The translations under genes were made by a program, and so were the position numbers. From positions 5,592 through 69,591 of the forward strand of contig CAJMFH010000012.1 in NCBI GenBank assembly GCA_905212635.1: a DNA stretch of 64,000 nt, read 5' to 3'. A model generated the notes under the pieces. The model worked only from the letters and a program-made list of their open reading frames with translations, was not told the origin of the DNA and made no database searches. Positions 18,789 to 28,047 of the stretch are shown here, one piece after another. The first letter of the stretch is position 1, and the number at the start of each line of letters is the position of its first letter. The stretch comes from an uncultured Lachnoclostridium sp. (GTDB lineage Bacteria; Bacillota; Clostridia; Lachnospirales; Lachnospiraceae).

Positions 18789-19314
18789 AGCATTTACTAT
18801 TTATAAACTGATTATTTTATATACACTCAATGAAATTGAATCCCCTTTGACCTTCGGACTGATCTCAGATTATCTTACCGGACATGAATACACAAATTAC
18901 TTCAATGTCCAAAATGCTTTTGCAGAATTACTGGATGCGGATTTGATCCGTTGTTCCAACACTTATAATACTGCATACTATGAGATCACACCTGCCGGCA
19001 GGGAAACGCTGGAATTATTTGGAAATACTTTATCCAGAGAAATCCGTCAGGAAATTGATGATTATTTGCAGGAAAATAATCATGAAATCGTACAACGGGT
19101 TACCCTGATCAGTGATTATTCCAAAAATATCAATGGGGAATATACTGCTACATGCAGTCTGATGGAAAAAAATGTTCCGATCTTTGAACTGAAATTATCC
19201 GTTCCGGATGAAGAAGACGCCCTCCGTATCTGCAATAACTGGCAGGCAAGCAGTGACGACCTGTATGCTGCCGCTGTTAAAAATTTACTCCGTCCCACAG
19301 AGGAGACGGAGTAA
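18781..19314 (+). CDS. DUF4364 protein, winged-helix-like
   Basis: A 177-residue soluble protein. The N-terminal half (about 1-85) has the helix pattern and a beta hairpin (YYEITPAGRETLE) of a PadR/MarR-like winged helix, with the start NEAFTIYKLIILYTLNEIE matching DUF4364 proteins of Clostridia. The C-terminal half has a small alpha/beta domain ending in an acidic tail. A transcriptional regulatory role is plausible but unproven. The ATG overlaps the radical SAM stop and is preceded by AAGGAG. Confidence 0.85.
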   Translation: MNEAFTIYKLIILYTLNEIESPLTFGLISDYLTGHEYTNYFNVQNAFAELLDADLIRCSNTYNTAYYEITPAGRETLELFGNTLSREIRQEIDDYLQENNHEIVQRVTLISDYSKNINGEYTATCSLMEKNVPIFELKLSVPDEEDALRICNNWQASSDDLYAAAVKNLLRPTEETE

Positions 19315-19326
19315 TTCGTTTACCTT

Positions 19327-20316
19327 TTATCGATAAGTAAGATATTTCATTGGGTTAAACTGTTTGTATGTATATTTATCAAGAAAATCATAACTGTTAT
19401 AATTTCCTGAAAATGCCGGTCCTTTTCGAAGTTCCAGATGAAGATGCGTTCCATACGCAGCCCCTGTGGCTCCCATCGTGGAGATAACATCACCTTTTTC
19501 CACCTTATCTCCGGCTTTGCATCGCAGCGTATTACAATGCGCATAATACGAATAAATTCCATTTCCATGATATACGATCACTAATTTTCCAAAGGAAGCA
19601 CGTTTTGCTGCACTGTGATATTTTGCATAAACTACGGTGCCATCTGCAATTGCTTTGATCGCCGTTCCCTTGGAAACCCCTTTTACATCAACGCCAAGAT
19701 GACGTCCCCCATGTACCGAGCACCCACAATGGAATCCGTCTCCTTTTACACCGCCTTCTACCGGCCATGCCCAAGTCGTCTCTTTGACTTTAAAATCTTT
19801 CTGTAACGCCACCCGCTCATTTCCATACGTATCGGAAACTTTCACTTCATAGGTGTAGGTTCCGGCATCCAGTTTTGAAAAAGGAATATCATTATCAATC
19901 TTACTCAGATCAAAATTTTTACTGTTCGCCTTTTTCTTTATTGCCACAGCATCTTTTCCCTGATCGTCAATAATACTTGCCTCAACCTTCTGAATTTTAT
20001 GATTCGCCTTCAACGTACCTTTTAATGTAAATTGCTGACCCTCATAAATTTTCTTTGGATAAGAACATTTTTTCTTTTTTACCACAAGTGTATTTTGTGG
20101 GGCAGCTGTTGGTTCTGTCGTCGGCTCCGCCGTCACTTCCGGCTGTGTCTCTGTGGTTGGCACTGCCACCTCCGCACTGATCCCTGCCGGGGATATCGGC
20201 TGTTCTTCAGCATACACCTCTGTTTTTGGTGTTCCGGATGACACAGCCATCGCAAAAATCATCATTACAGCAAGCACACGTTTTCCATACCTGCCAGGTT
20301 CACTTACTTCTCTCAC
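19327..20316 (-). CDS. Secreted M23-family peptidoglycan endopeptidase
   Basis: An exported 329-residue metallopeptidase. A signal peptide (KRVLAVMMIFAMAVSSG) is followed by a Thr/Pro/Glu-rich spacer. A probable Ig-like domain covers about 75-175. The C-terminal LytM/M23 domain carries the zinc ligands in HLGVDVKG and THLHLEL. These enzymes cut peptide cross-bridges of cell wall. I choose the GTG at 20316 because GGAGG lies four bases before it; longer in-frame versions back to 20412 have no ribosome site. It faces the zinc-ribbon gene divergently and ends 12 bases from the convergent DUF4364 gene. Confidence 0.9.
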   Translation of the reverse strand: MREVSEPGRYGKRVLAVMMIFAMAVSSGTPKTEVYAEEQPISPAGISAEVAVPTTETQPEVTAEPTTEPTAAPQNTLVVKKKKCSYPKKIYEGQQFTLKGTLKANHKIQKVEASIIDDQGKDAVAIKKKANSKNFDLSKIDNDIPFSKLDAGTYTYEVKVSDTYGNERVALQKDFKVKETTWAWPVEGGVKGDGFHCGCSVHGGRHLGVDVKGVSKGTAIKAIADGTVVYAKYHSAAKRASFGKLVIVYHGNGIYSYYAHCNTLRCKAGDKVEKGDVISTMGATGAAYGTHLHLELRKGPAFSGNYNSYDFLDKYTYKQFNPMKYLTYR

Positions 20317-20390
20317 GTTTTCCTCCATTTCATTTAATATCGTTGTAATATTCTCGCATAATAACTTTATAATTTTGTAACATCTTTTAC

Positions 20391-20419
20391 AGTATACACT
20401 AATTTTTTTCATTCTACAA
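20391..20419 (-). promoter_or_regulatory. Sigma-A type promoter for the M23 peptidase
   Basis: Minus strand TTGTAG (20414-20419) and TATACT (20391-20396) with a 17-base spacer, 75 bases before the GTG start. Confidence 0.55.
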
Positions 20420-20459
20420 GTGTAATTTCAAACATTTTCACTAAAAAAAGTAAAAAAAT

Positions 20460-20488
20460 TTGCTTTTTATGCAAAAATTCGATACAAT
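20460..20488 (+). promoter_or_regulatory. Sigma-A type promoter for the zinc-ribbon/HTH gene
   Basis: TTGCTT (20460-20465) and TACAAT (20483-20488) with a 17-base spacer. The inverted-repeat leader element begins 12 bases after the -10 box. Confidence 0.6.
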
Positions 20489-20500
20489 ATAAACAAAATT

Positions 20501-20561
20501 GTAACTATTCAGGATCCATGTATGGAAATCAATGTGTGAGAGGGGGGGCCTGAATCGTTAC
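20501..20561 (+). repeat. Inverted-repeat 5' leader element, copy 1
   Basis: GTAACTATTCAGG (20501-20513) and CCTGAATCGTTAC (20549-20561) form a 13-base inverted repeat with one mismatch around a 35-base loop containing a run of seven G. It starts near the expected transcription start and ends 26 bases before the start codon of the zinc-ribbon gene. Related copies are at 40104-40293 and 53388-53432, and a relative forms the terminator at 34941-34989. Confidence 0.75.
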
Positions 20562-20587
20562 ACAAAATTTTGAAAGGCGGGATATCT

Positions 20588-21013
20588 ATGAAAGATCAAA
20601 CTTTTTTAACACTTCCGGATGACGACGGTCATCAGTCATGTCCAAACTGCGGTTCTCATATGCGTTATAAATATGCCGGTATTTTCGTATGCGATAAGTG
20701 TGGTACAGAATCCACAAATGATTATGGAAAGATCAAAAAGTATCTGGATGAACATGGTCCAACCAACGCCATTGACCTTGCTCAGCAGACTGGCGTTTCT
20801 TCTTCCAAAATTTCCGCATACCTCCGAGAAGGAAAGCTAGAAATCCCGGAAAATTCCACGGTCTTTTTACACTGTAAGGGATGTGGCACACCGATCCGTT
20901 TCGGAGAATATTGTTCCCGATGTGCCAAATCCACCGACATCAAAGGTGCTTATATCGGCGACATCCCGAAAAGCCATGAAGCCAAAGTCCGCTTCATGAA
21001 TGACAAACATTAA
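20588..21013 (+). CDS. Zinc ribbon - HTH - zinc ribbon protein (YvyF-like arrangement)
   Basis: A 141-residue soluble protein. An N-terminal ribbon has CPNCG (about 15-19) and CDKCG (about 33-37). A helix-turn-helix-like segment (about 47-80, AIDLAQQTGVSSSKISAYLREGKLEIP) is followed by a second ribbon with CKGCG (about 90-94) and CSRC (about 104-107). This order resembles the flagellar-operon protein YvyF, but no flagellar genes are visible. It may be a DNA-binding regulator or an RNA-binding adaptor. The ATG at 20588 follows AAAGGCGG. Its stop codon overlaps the stop of the convergent BspA-like gene by 4 bases. Confidence 0.75.
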   Translation: MKDQTFLTLPDDDGHQSCPNCGSHMRYKYAGIFVCDKCGTESTNDYGKIKKYLDEHGPTNAIDLAQQTGVSSSKISAYLREGKLEIPENSTVFLHCKGCGTPIRFGEYCSRCAKSTDIKGAYIGDIPKSHEAKVRFMNDKH

Positions 21014-24000
21014 TGGCTTTTTACTTGTCTGCACGCACTCCACGATCCATAGATTCGTTTTTTTCCTTTCATTTGGAAGGCTCGGATTTTTACATAACAC
21101 TTTCCGATGCCATTCCAAGGTAAGGATAATTTTGTCTTTGAAGTAACTTTTACCATTCTTGTTTTTCCCTTTTTTCGTTTCATAAAGATTACCTGATACC
21201 CTTTCGCTCTTTTTACTTTCTTCCAGCTAAGGCAGATTTTCTTATTACGGTATTGATTCTTTTTAAACTTGACCTTTCCTGTCTTTATGCTTTGCGTTTT
21301 TGCTCCAAACAGCGTTCTCTCGTCATTTTTTACCATTTTTACGGTCTGTACTGCTGTTTCCTTTTTTATGGTATTGGGTTTTGCCGCCCTGGCCGGTGCC
21401 GTCCCGGCTTTTTTCTTTACACTTACCGTAATCTTGCCTTCCCACTGCAAATAATTCTTTTCATCCTCCGGTACAAATACAACCGTCACCAGATGCTCTC
21501 CTTCCCCAAGCGGTTGATCCGGATTTTTCCAATACCAGCCCGCCGGAAGGTCAATTTCCTTCAAGCAGATGGTTTCATTATCCAATTGCGCCTGCACGAA
21601 AGGGCGTTCCGGCTCTGGCAGCGATTTTTCTACCATAAGCGGAATCTGCTCATATATCGTCTGATAATGTTCTGTATCTTCCGGTGTAAAATATGCCTCA
21701 TAATTTTCCCTTCCTGCTTCGGGCACAATCTTCGGATTGCTCCATTTCCATCCGGATGGCAACGGAATCTGTTCTAATGTCTGCGTCGGCGCGTATGTGA
21801 CAGAAGCCAGAACCGGAATAACATAATCCGGTTTCTTCTTTAAGACAACCACTTCAATCTCTCTTTCTATACTTTCGCCGCGATACAAAATCTGTATCGT
21901 TTGCGGACCTGGTTTATCCGGCACAACCGTATCATCCAGCCACCGGTATTTCACATTCGGATTGGTTCCTGTAAACGCCTTACTTCCCAACGAATTGCCA
22001 TATACAATCTCAACCGGTTCCGGATATGGCACCACTTCGACCTTCTGCTGAATTTGGAACACATTCCAGTCAAGTTCTTTTTGATTCAAATAACTCCAGT
22101 CATAATTTCTCATATCCCTCGGCTGAAAAATAAGTGTATACTCGGATTTCTTTCCCGTCACTTTTTCTTCCGGCTTTGCCCAGACAAATTCTCCCACATC
22201 CGGCTCGGACGATCGAATCTGTGACTGCTCCAGCAGATCCCCTTCTGCCAGAAAACCAACGGAAAGTTCCGGAAGTTCTCCCTTTCTCCTTAGAATCGTA
22301 AACGTAACATTACGCATAATGTTTCCACTGCTGCTGTCATACCCCTGCACCTGCGTATAGTCATAATTCTTCTTATCCGCCGGCTCATAAATCATCAACG
22401 CCTCCGTTTCATCTACTGTCGGAATCCGGTCAGGATCTTTCCAGTAAAATGTTCCCAGCGAATCTTTCATCCCGCTTGTCATCATCTCCTGTAAACTTTT
22501 CCCGTATACTGCCTCCCGGGTCGTCGGAAAGACCACATCGGTAATCTCCTTCTTTTTAATCTCGACCTGCTGTTTTCCCACAACCTTCTCATATCCTGTT
22601 TTAGTTATCTCATAATAGATAGTATATACCCCGGCATCCTTGAATGTCGGGCATTCTACACTTGTATACTGCCCTTCTTTCATGCCATACCGTATCTGCG
22701 CTCCCGGTATCTCTTCTATCGTAATTCCATGAAATTGTCCATCATAGATCCCCTGATACGATTTTGCAATAATCCCTGTCAGTGTGGCTTTCCGAATGGT
22801 AAAAAAGATTGTCTTGGATCCCGTATAATTCCCCATTCCGGTAATTATAACTGCCGCCGTTCCCGGATTGATATTGTTGTCATACGAAAGGGTATAGTCT
22901 GCGCCCTCTGTCAATTGTACACTTCCGTAAAAAATTTTCGGGACCGGACAGATGGGTTTTCCCGTATACGTCGCCGCAGCGAGAGGATTTGCTGTACAGT
23001 CTGCCACCGTCTGTTCCTTTCTCTCTCCCACCTTTAAATTTCCCCATTGTCCGGCAAATTCCAAGTTTCCGCAATTCCATCCTGCCGATAAATATTTGCG
23101 GATCAAATGTGCGTTCCCGGCAATGTAATCGACCGATAACCCACCTCCGGCAGCTCCCAGAAATTCACCATTTTCAGAAGAATCACACAGCCCGGTCACC
23201 GCTGAAAACTGATCATATTCTGTCGCTTCATTGATTGTTGTATAAATCGTAAAAGCACCTTTGGCGCGAATGCATTGGGCATAACACCGCGCCATACTTT
23301 TTACGGACGGAGGAATATCTGCCAATTCACTTAAATTTCTGCACCCATAAAACATTTCACTGATATTCTCTATCGTTTTTGGTAATTTCGGTGCTTTTGT
23401 CAGCGCTTCACACTCGTAAAAACAGTTTGCCGCCTGTGTAATTCCCTGAGGAAGCACCGGCGCACTTGTCAGACTCTTACACTGTGCAAACGTTCCCGAA
23501 ATATCGGTAACTCCGTAAGGGATCGTAATCGGCTGTGTAATCGCCGTTCCCTGTAAAAGATTTGAATAATCTTTTACCTGTGTTGTCTCTATTACCGGCA
23601 CTCTGGTAAGAGCGCTGCATTCTTGAAATGCTCCCTTTATATTTTTTACATTTTTTGGAATTTTTATTGTTTGATTCAAACTCGTACAACGTTCAAACGT
23701 CCTTTCCATCGTCTCAACAGAATCGGGAATCTTTCCCACCTGACGAAGGGAACGGCAGCGTTCAAACGTCTGCGTAAGATTTCTCACTCCTGCCGGCAGA
23801 TCACTGACACTTTGCAGATTTGTACAATTCACAAAATAATTTGTCATATCACCATCGGAAACATTATTGATTTCAAAGGTTACTGCTTTAATCTTACTGG
23901 CATAATCCAGCCAGGGAATACAATCCGGTTCAAGAAGAGGAAATTTTCCGGAACCTCGAAACAATAACGTTCCCTGTGCATCCAATTCCCAGTGGATTGA

Positions 24001-24123
24001 CCCAATCGCCCCCGACGCCGTATCCGCCGCATACACCATAATATCCTGTCCGGCAAAGTTTCCTAACACAAGCCCCGCCACTAAAACCAAAGCCACCAAA
24101 CGTTTTCTTAATTTTTTAACCAT
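21010..24123 (-). CDS. BspA-like leucine-rich-repeat surface protein
   Basis: A secreted protein of 1037 residues. The signal peptide (VKKLRKRLVALVLVAGLVLG) is followed by degenerate BspA-type leucine-rich repeats (about 60-320) with recurrent motifs such as MERTFERCTSL and ISEMFYGCRNL. Several Ig-like or MBG-like modules follow (YDNNINPGTAAVIITG near 430, and others to about 900). The C-terminus (about 940-1037) is a very Lys-rich fibronectin-type-III-like domain (AKGYQVIF, GSWSA). There is no LPXTG or transmembrane anchor, so it is probably held by charge or released. I use the ATG at 24123 (GGGAGG five bases before); an ATG at 24153 behind AGGAGG is a real alternative that adds ten residues. 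Adhesion is the likely role. Confidence 0.8.
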   Translation of the reverse strand: MVKKLRKRLVALVLVAGLVLGNFAGQDIMVYAADTASGAIGSIHWELDAQGTLLFRGSGKFPLLEPDCIPWLDYASKIKAVTFEINNVSDGDMTNYFVNCTNLQSVSDLPAGVRNLTQTFERCRSLRQVGKIPDSVETMERTFERCTSLNQTIKIPKNVKNIKGAFQECSALTRVPVIETTQVKDYSNLLQGTAITQPITIPYGVTDISGTFAQCKSLTSAPVLPQGITQAANCFYECEALTKAPKLPKTIENISEMFYGCRNLSELADIPPSVKSMARCYAQCIRAKGAFTIYTTINEATEYDQFSAVTGLCDSSENGEFLGAAGGGLSVDYIAGNAHLIRKYLSAGWNCGNLEFAGQWGNLKVGERKEQTVADCTANPLAAATYTGKPICPVPKIFYGSVQLTEGADYTLSYDNNINPGTAAVIITGMGNYTGSKTIFFTIRKATLTGIIAKSYQGIYDGQFHGITIEEIPGAQIRYGMKEGQYTSVECPTFKDAGVYTIYYEITKTGYEKVVGKQQVEIKKKEITDVVFPTTREAVYGKSLQEMMTSGMKDSLGTFYWKDPDRIPTVDETEALMIYEPADKKNYDYTQVQGYDSSSGNIMRNVTFTILRRKGELPELSVGFLAEGDLLEQSQIRSSEPDVGEFVWAKPEEKVTGKKSEYTLIFQPRDMRNYDWSYLNQKELDWNVFQIQQKVEVVPYPEPVEIVYGNSLGSKAFTGTNPNVKYRWLDDTVVPDKPGPQTIQILYRGESIEREIEVVVLKKKPDYVIPVLASVTYAPTQTLEQIPLPSGWKWSNPKIVPEAGRENYEAYFTPEDTEHYQTIYEQIPLMVEKSLPEPERPFVQAQLDNETICLKEIDLPAGWYWKNPDQPLGEGEHLVTVVFVPEDEKNYLQWEGKITVSVKKKAGTAPARAAKPNTIKKETAVQTVKMVKNDERTLFGAKTQSIKTGKVKFKKNQYRNKKICLSWKKVKRAKGYQVIFMKRKKGKTRMVKVTSKTKLSLPWNGIGKCYVKIRAFQMKGKKRIYGSWSACRQVKSH

Positions 24124-24196
24124 AGAATCCTCCCTTTGCATTTTTATTTTCATGAAGCCTCCTGAGTCCATGGACATTCTATCCTCATGGAGTCTT

Positions 24197-24211
24197 AGAT
24201 TCTTAGAATCT
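24197..24211. promoter_or_regulatory. Palindrome in the BspA-like gene leader
   Basis: AGATTCT-T-AGAATCT is a perfect 7-1-7 palindrome 13 bases downstream of the -10 box, a typical operator position. The cognate regulator is unknown. Confidence 0.4.
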
Positions 24212-24224
24212 GAGATTAAGTATG

Positions 24225-24253
24225 ATTATATATTGGTTTCTGAGAAAATGCAA
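24225..24253 (-). promoter_or_regulatory. Sigma-A type promoter for the BspA-like gene
   Basis: Minus strand TTGCAT (24248-24253) and TATAAT (24225-24230) with a 17-base spacer. Confidence 0.65.
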
Positions 24254-24295
24254 TAGCTCTGACGGGCGGAAAACGGACGATATGTCCCCTATACG

Positions 24296-24340
24296 AAAAA
24301 AGACCTGTTTTCCTCTATCTTTCCGGGAAAACAGGTCTTT
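24296..24340 (-). terminator. Terminator after the GDPD gene
   Basis: Minus strand AAAGACCTGTTTTCC pairs with GGAAAACAGGTCTTTTT, a 15-bp stem followed by T residues, 8 bases after the stop codon. Confidence 0.85.
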
Positions 24341-24347
24341 ATATTTT

Positions 24348-25958
24348 TTATTGTTCGGAATTCAGCATATATTCTGTCGTGATCATATCGACATGCAGAT
24401 TATTTACGAGTTCATATGCTTTTTCAACACTATTAACGGTCCAGACATTCACCTGTCTGCCAGCCATCTGAAGGCGGTAAACATCGGAAGCTGCCACAAG
24501 CGTATACCGGCTGTCAAGATCAATCTGGTTTGCAATACACCACTGTATCACTGCCGAGCTGACCGGTGTACTTTTATTTGCCTCTTCCGTACCATAGATA
24601 TATTGCAGCTGCGTCGTATTTACTCCACCAATCTGTTTCAGTGTCAGAAGATTGCTCTGATGCATACTGATAAAATAGGTTTCATTTAAAAGTCCCTGAT
24701 CTTTTACCTGCTTTACAAGTTTACGCAGATCTGCTTCATTTAATTTTTCCTTAATTTCAATAAACGGATGAATGTTTGAGGCTTTTTTCATTACTTGCAG
24801 ATATTCATCCAATGTCGGCATCGTCAGATTCTCATAGGAATCCACCTTACTTCCATTGATCATAAAATACTTTTTAATCTGCTCTGCCGTCAACGCGGAA
24901 ATTTGAAGATCATACCCGAACATTCGGTTAAGACTGCTGTCATGAGATACCATAAACTCGCCATCTAACGACTTCCAGATATCACATTCAATTCCATAAA
25001 AATTCTTCGCTGCCGCTTTTTGAAATGCCGGAATCGAATTTTCCGGTGCTTCCGAAGAAAGTCCCCGGTGAGCGATCAGTTTTTGATTGGTAATTTCCAC
25101 ACAAAACACCTCCACATTTATGCTTGCCGTCGAGTGTCCATCTGCCGCATCGGCACGGATAACCGCTGTTCCGGGCTGTACTCCCGTAACCGTTCCATTG
25201 GCAGACACCGTTGCAACCGCCGGGTCTGAACTTGTATACCGCAATGCTTTATTGGAAGCATTTGCCGGCTGAACCGACGCAGATAACCCAAAGCTCTTTC
25301 CTTTTTCCAATTTTTTACTGGATGCCCCTCCATTGAGGGTGATACTCTTTGTCATGACTTTCGTCTGAACCACATAACTTCCTGACTTCCGCGTGCCATC
25401 CTTGCTCTTCGCCGTGATAACAGCTTCGCCTTTTCCCTTTGCCGTCACAATCCCCCGGGAAGAAACCGTTACGACCGACGGATTCGAGGAAGTATAGGTC
25501 AGTTTTTTATCTGTCGCATTTCCCGGCAAAACCTGTGCCTGCGTCTGCGCCCTCTGTCCAACTTCCATTTCCTGTTTTTTCACCGAAAAACGGACGCTGG
25601 TTACCTTTCTTCCAACCTGCACTTTAATCTTTGCTTTTTTCCCGGATCCATCTGTCGCTTTCAGCCAGATATTGGTTTTTCCATAACGTTTTCCACGAAG
25701 TACTCCTTTTTTCGAAATGACAGCAACTTTTTTATTCGAAGAAGTCCATTTCACTTTATTTTTTAAGGCTTTTGGTTTGACTTTTGCCTTTAACTGTACT
25801 TTTTCTTTTTTATTGATCAGTAATGTTTTTCCTACGTTCTTAATCTCAACTTTTTTGACCTGCTCTGCTTTGATCGTTTCCGACTTTGCGCCTGTCAGAA
25901 AAACCGCCCCTGCCACTACCGCAGCTGCGAAGAACGCTTTATATATCCTATGTTTCAT
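24348..25958 (-). CDS. Secreted glycerophosphodiester phosphodiesterase with Ig-like domains
   Basis: A 536-residue exported protein. After the signal peptide (about 1-30) come three bacterial Ig-like group 2 domains (about 35-115, 116-200 and 205-285), each with the motif YTSSxPxVxTV or WTSSNKKVAVI. Residues 290-536 form a glycerophosphodiester phosphodiesterase domain: IAHRGLSSEAPENS, GIECDIW, SHDSSLNR and FIEIKEK give the catalytic His, the Glu-Asp metal ligands and the second His. It would release glycerol-3-phosphate from lipid or teichoic-acid-derived diesters outside the cell. The ATG at 25958 is chosen with AGGAG about 11 bases upstream; a GTG at 25967 is too close to that site. It has its own terminator. 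Confidence 0.88.
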   Translation of the reverse strand: MKHRIYKAFFAAAVVAGAVFLTGAKSETIKAEQVKKVEIKNVGKTLLINKKEKVQLKAKVKPKALKNKVKWTSSNKKVAVISKKGVLRGKRYGKTNIWLKATDGSGKKAKIKVQVGRKVTSVRFSVKKQEMEVGQRAQTQAQVLPGNATDKKLTYTSSNPSVVTVSSRGIVTAKGKGEAVITAKSKDGTRKSGSYVVQTKVMTKSITLNGGASSKKLEKGKSFGLSASVQPANASNKALRYTSSDPAVATVSANGTVTGVQPGTAVIRADAADGHSTASINVEVFCVEITNQKLIAHRGLSSEAPENSIPAFQKAAAKNFYGIECDIWKSLDGEFMVSHDSSLNRMFGYDLQISALTAEQIKKYFMINGSKVDSYENLTMPTLDEYLQVMKKASNIHPFIEIKEKLNEADLRKLVKQVKDQGLLNETYFISMHQSNLLTLKQIGGVNTTQLQYIYGTEEANKSTPVSSAVIQWCIANQIDLDSRYTLVAASDVYRLQMAGRQVNVWTVNSVEKAYELVNNLHVDMITTEYMLNSEQ

Positions 25959-26080
25959 CTTTGACACATCTCCTAATCTCCGTTTTCCCTTTTTTCATAT
26001 TATATCTGCCATCTGTTACATTTTCATGGCAAAGCATACAATATTTATTCTCTCACGTTCCTTTCCAAAAGTCAATACAG

Positions 26081-26150
26081 AAAAGTCACAAACCGGTTCG
26101 ATGCCGCTTCTTTACAAAGCATTTCCGCATCTTGCCAATCTGTGACTTTT
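26081..26150 (-). terminator. Probable terminator after the polysaccharide deacetylase
   Basis: Minus strand AAAAGTCACAGATTGG (26135-26150) pairs imperfectly with CCGGTTTGTGACTTTT (26081-26096) around a 38-base loop that can itself fold. A TTTTCTGT tract follows. The rest of the 25959-26217 gap shows no gene. Confidence 0.5.
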
Positions 26151-26217
26151 ATTACATGACGACTCTCAGATCGTCTCTGTTTTCCTGTTTTTTACTTACC
26201 GCTGTCTTATAAATGAA

Positions 26218-27936
26218 TTAATTTGCACTTCGATACATTACACCGGTCATCAATGGTTTGCCCTTGATGGCAAACAGTTCGGATACTCCGACAACCTGAT
26301 ATCCGTTGTCTTTACAGTATTGAAGGATTTCCGGTACTGCCTGTGCTGTCTTCTCGTGAACAGAATGCATGTTGATGATGGCACCATCCTGCAAATTTTC
26401 TGTTACATTTTTAACAATATCCTCTTTTGTCGTATTGCTATCGTAATCCTGACTCCATACAGATACGTCGATAAACGGTTTTTCGATCACCGCATACATG
26501 GTCTGGCTGTATGCCACATTTGGCGCACGGAACAGGAAATGCTCATATCCGGTCAATTCTTTCAGAAGAGCATCGGTCTTCGCAATCTTTTCTTTGACAG
26601 TGTCCGCATCGGCACTACTTAGTTTGGCAGAATCATAGGAGTGGTTTGCCACTTCAAAACCAGCCTCTTTTGCCGCAATGACCTCATTTCTCGATTCTTC
26701 ATCATGCTCAATATGTGCTCCAATGTAGAAAAATGTTGCATGTGCACCTGCCGCTTTCAAAGCTGTCTGAATCTGCATACCATAATCTACAAAACCGCCA
26801 TATCCACCAGGGCCGTCATCAAAACTCAATGCTACAACCGGTTTGTCTTTGTCAATATTCGCATCGATCCATGCCTGATCCAATCCATCATAACGGAACT
26901 CAGAAGATTCAAATTCCGGCGCTGTGGTTGGTTTCGGTGTCGGTTTTACATTTGCGTCTGCCGGATATTCGGCTCCTTCCTTAGCAACAAATTCGATGCT
27001 GGTGATCGTGATGGATTTCAAGGCAGCCGGCCAGGAATAATTATTGTTATTATCCATAGGCTGAATATTGATACCTACTGCGGTTCCCATCACTTTATCA
27101 TCGGACAGATCGACCGTCGTTGTTGTATCTGTCGCGGAAAGATTATAAGTATACGCAATACCATCGCTGTATCCATCCAGATCATCGGCTGTTGCAGCCA
27201 CGGCAACCTTTCCACCGGTAATCGTAGCAATGTCCTCATCTTCATTGAGTTCCAGTGTGTAACCCACTTTCATTTCCTTGAAATATGACAGATCAAACCG
27301 ATCTTCGATCTGGCTGCTAAAATCAAGATATGCCGGTGAACTGGTAAATGTCTTGTCTGTCACCTTGCTCATATCAATCACAACATTGGTAACCGGTTCT
27401 GCCTTTTTCGGTTCTTCCGATGGAGCCGCCGGTGTCTCGGATGGCTGTGAAGACGGTGTAACCACAGCATTCGGCGTAGTTACCGGTGTCGATGCCGGTG
27501 TTGTCTCCGGACTCTTTCCCGGTGCCTGTGTTGCCGGTGTTGTGGCAGCCGGTGCCTTTGTTTCCGTTACTCCTGTGTTCGCTGTCTGCGCTGGTGTTGT
27601 CTTCTCCTGTGCTGCTTTTACCGTCACTTTACAAGTCAGTTTTTTCTTGCCTGATTTTGCTGTCACTACGGCTTTACCGGCTTTCTTTCCGGTAATAACC
27701 ACACTTGCTTTTTTCTTCTTTGTCAATTTGATGACTTTTTTTCCTTTTGTTACCGACCATTTTACTTTTTTGGTAACTTTCTTCACTTTCAATGTTACCT
27801 TCTCACCCTGTGCAATTGTAATTTTTTTCTTGCTCAGCATCATTTTTGATGCGGCATCCGCTCCCGGTGATACCATACTTACCACCATCGATCCGGCAAG
27901 TACCAGACCTAAAATTTTTCCTGTTTTTGTTCCCAA
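26218..27936 (-). CDS. Secreted polysaccharide deacetylase with variant metal site
   Basis: A 572-residue exported protein. A signal peptide (about 1-28) is followed by a very Lys-rich Ig-like domain (about 30-105), a Thr/Pro/Ala linker (about 108-175) and a beta-rich region that may be a carbohydrate-binding module (about 180-330). The NodB deacetylase domain starts near residue 365 with SFDDGP (Asp373, Asp374), NHSYDS (His432), RAPN, WSQDYD and INMHS. The usual HSxxH metal pair has Ser436 in place of the second His, so activity or metal binding may be altered. The start is TTG at 27936 with AGGAGG eight bases upstream; the nearer ATG is out of frame. It probably acts on peptidoglycan or surface glycans. 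Confidence 0.85.
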   Translation of the reverse strand: MGTKTGKILGLVLAGSMVVSMVSPGADAASKMMLSKKKITIAQGEKVTLKVKKVTKKVKWSVTKGKKVIKLTKKKKASVVITGKKAGKAVVTAKSGKKKLTCKVTVKAAQEKTTPAQTANTGVTETKAPAATTPATQAPGKSPETTPASTPVTTPNAVVTPSSQPSETPAAPSEEPKKAEPVTNVVIDMSKVTDKTFTSSPAYLDFSSQIEDRFDLSYFKEMKVGYTLELNEDEDIATITGGKVAVAATADDLDGYSDGIAYTYNLSATDTTTTVDLSDDKVMGTAVGINIQPMDNNNNYSWPAALKSITITSIEFVAKEGAEYPADANVKPTPKPTTAPEFESSEFRYDGLDQAWIDANIDKDKPVVALSFDDGPGGYGGFVDYGMQIQTALKAAGAHATFFYIGAHIEHDEESRNEVIAAKEAGFEVANHSYDSAKLSSADADTVKEKIAKTDALLKELTGYEHFLFRAPNVAYSQTMYAVIEKPFIDVSVWSQDYDSNTTKEDIVKNVTENLQDGAIINMHSVHEKTAQAVPEILQYCKDNGYQVVGVSELFAIKGKPLMTGVMYRSAN

Positions 27937-28009
27937 AACATTATCCTCCTTATTCTAAACTATCCGATAAGCACCAGACTCTCCGGCTCTTATCTCATCT
28001 GATATAAGA

Positions 28010-28038
28010 AGTATAACATTCTTTCTATATATTGGCAA
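28010..28038 (-). promoter_or_regulatory. Sigma-A type promoter for the polysaccharide deacetylase
   Basis: Minus strand TTGCCA (28033-28038) and TATACT (28010-28015) with a 17-base spacer. Confidence 0.6.
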
Positions 28039-28047
28039 ATTATTATT

